Positions 16,900 through 18,027 of a stretch of 18,027 nucleotides of DNA are shown here, one piece after another. The stretch is from positions 10,649-28,675 of the forward strand of contig QEOQ01000470.1 in NCBI GenBank assembly GCA_010279815.1, in the 5' to 3' direction. The DNA is from Brachionus plicatilis. Taxonomy: Eukaryota; Rotifera; Eurotatoria; Ploima; Brachionidae. Both the position numbers and the translations under genes were made by a program. Numbering within the stretch: position 1 is the stretch's first letter; every line of letters starts with the position of its first letter. The notes below the pieces were generated by a model, which saw only the letters and a program-made list of their open reading frames with translations, was not told the DNA's origin and did no database searches.

Positions 16900-18027
16900 T
16901 CTATTCAATACTGCTTCTTTCAGACAAATATTTTATTTTAAATTTAGAAAATTATAATTTATTAATTTCTTAAATCTATTTATAATAAGTGTATGTAGTT
17001 GAAATTCGAATAAATTTAAATCCTATAGCTATGTTCTAGTAATTTGTCTTGGTTGTGAAATCATAAATTCTAGATGTTATAATATCTAGGAATTGATTTT
17101 TGATTTTAAATTTATTAAAATTCACCGTATTTCATCAAATTAAAAAAGTTAAGTCATCAAGGATTTATTCTATTCAAAAATTTTTATACTAAAAAAATTT
17201 ATCAATTTTTTTCTTGAAATAGAAACAAGGACAAGACATTTTAAGGATATATGACACTTGAATTTTCTTTAAAAACGGTAAAAAAATTTTTTTCAATTTT
17301 AATTTAATAATTCATTAGTAATTTTATTAAAAATGTTTTGCAGCCGTAGATTCAAATAAAGGAATAATTGTTTTAATTCTGATTAAAATTTCTAGTTTTG
17401 ATGGATTTTTTTAAATCAAAGTAGTCTTATGACAATTTAGGATTTTTGAACAATAGTTAATTTTTTTACCGAATGAAGTAGCATTTTTTATGAAAAAAGA
17501 TGCTAGTCATAAAAAAATTAACTGAAACTATTTAAATTAATTTTAAAGTTATAAATTACAAAATTTACATTTTAGATTTTAAAAAAATATTCAATTTTTT
17601 TAAAGAATCAGAAAATTAACTGTAATAAATGTGTCTCATATTTTAAAATTTCCATGAATTTTGCTCATCTTATTTTATTTTATTACATGAAAATTAAAAA
17701 AATTTGTGACAAAAATTAATCAATTGAATGATTTTAAACTTGAACATTGAGTGAAAGAATAAAATTTTCAAAAATTATTAAATTTAGTGAATTAAAAGCA
17801 AAATAAACAGCAAGAAGTGTCAAATCAGCTGTGACCTTTGAGTGTTAAAATGAATACATCATGTCGCTAAGAGAGATTTAAAATCTATTTGACACTCAAA
17901 ACCCGGATATTTTTTTCGACCTTTTTTGGTCCTTCTTTTGCTTATTTCTAAAATGTTATAATTAATTAATTAATATCACTAAATGTTTTTTATTATCTTC
18001 TAATAAAGACATGTTTACGTTAAGGCC
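16900..18027. other. AT-rich region upstream of SMNDC1, no gene seen
   Basis: Contains the SMNDC1 5' leader and presumably its promoter. The rest is A/T-rich with many stops in all frames. The only visible structure is an inverted-repeat pair at 17817-17900 and a small hairpin around 17483-17507. Confidence 0.5.
17817..17900. repeat. Composite inverted repeat
   Basis: GTGTCAAAT (17817-17825) is the reverse complement of ATTTGACAC (17887-17895). TTTGAGTGT (17837-17845) is the reverse complement of ACACTCAAA (17892-17900). The right arm overlaps both, so two alternative stems are possible. This might be a transposon end remnant or chance. Confidence 0.4.

Overview
The window is about 25-30% GC by eye. 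Its two clearest genes are broken by GT-AG introns of roughly 38-69 nt and encode animal-type proteins: the ciliary protein CFAP74 and the spliceosomal Tudor protein SMNDC1/SPF30. A small, AT-rich animal genome is therefore likely. A monogonont rotifer such as Brachionus is my best guess, but this rests on composition, intron size and the mobile-element mix, not on a species-specific marker.

Layout. (1) 734-3359, minus strand: the 5' part of CFAP74, 13 exons that splice without a frame conflict to 655 codons, with a perfect RFX X-box about 100 bp upstream. (2) 3360-4400: remains of a pogo/Tigger-type transposon, AAGTC-rich repeats and A/T tandem repeats. (3) 4412-8650: a decayed copy of a single-stranded DNA virus with ambisense layout. 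It has a GC-rich palindrome cluster, a TATA box, a broken capsid-like gene on the plus strand (4743-6600), and a broken Rep/NS1-type superfamily 3 helicase gene on the minus strand (8650 to 6841). The two genes meet tail to tail. (4) 6892-7772: an 881-bp Tigger-like element with 26-bp perfect terminal inverted repeats and a TA duplication, sitting inside the viral helicase gene. It carries its own small gene with TATA box and poly(A) signal. (5) 8650-12770, minus strand: a LINE with an intact ORF1 (three CCHC knuckles) and a broken ORF2 (APE endonuclease plus reverse transcriptase). It lacks its 3' end and runs directly into the viral helicase, giving a chance reverse transcriptase-helicase chimeric frame. 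(6) 12771-13561: the N-terminal end and one terminus of another Tigger-type element. (7) 13640-15010: a pseudogene resembling a BEN-domain protein and a fragment of a hAT transposase. (8) 15948-16899, minus strand: SMNDC1, four exons. (9) 16900-18027: AT-rich sequence with no gene seen.

Two conserved host genes on the same strand thus flank a roughly 12.6-kb accumulation of mobile and viral debris. The most unusual parts are the ambisense viral copy with its hairpin end, the small element that interrupts it, and the LINE/virus junction. The host genes have no evident functional link to the inserted material.
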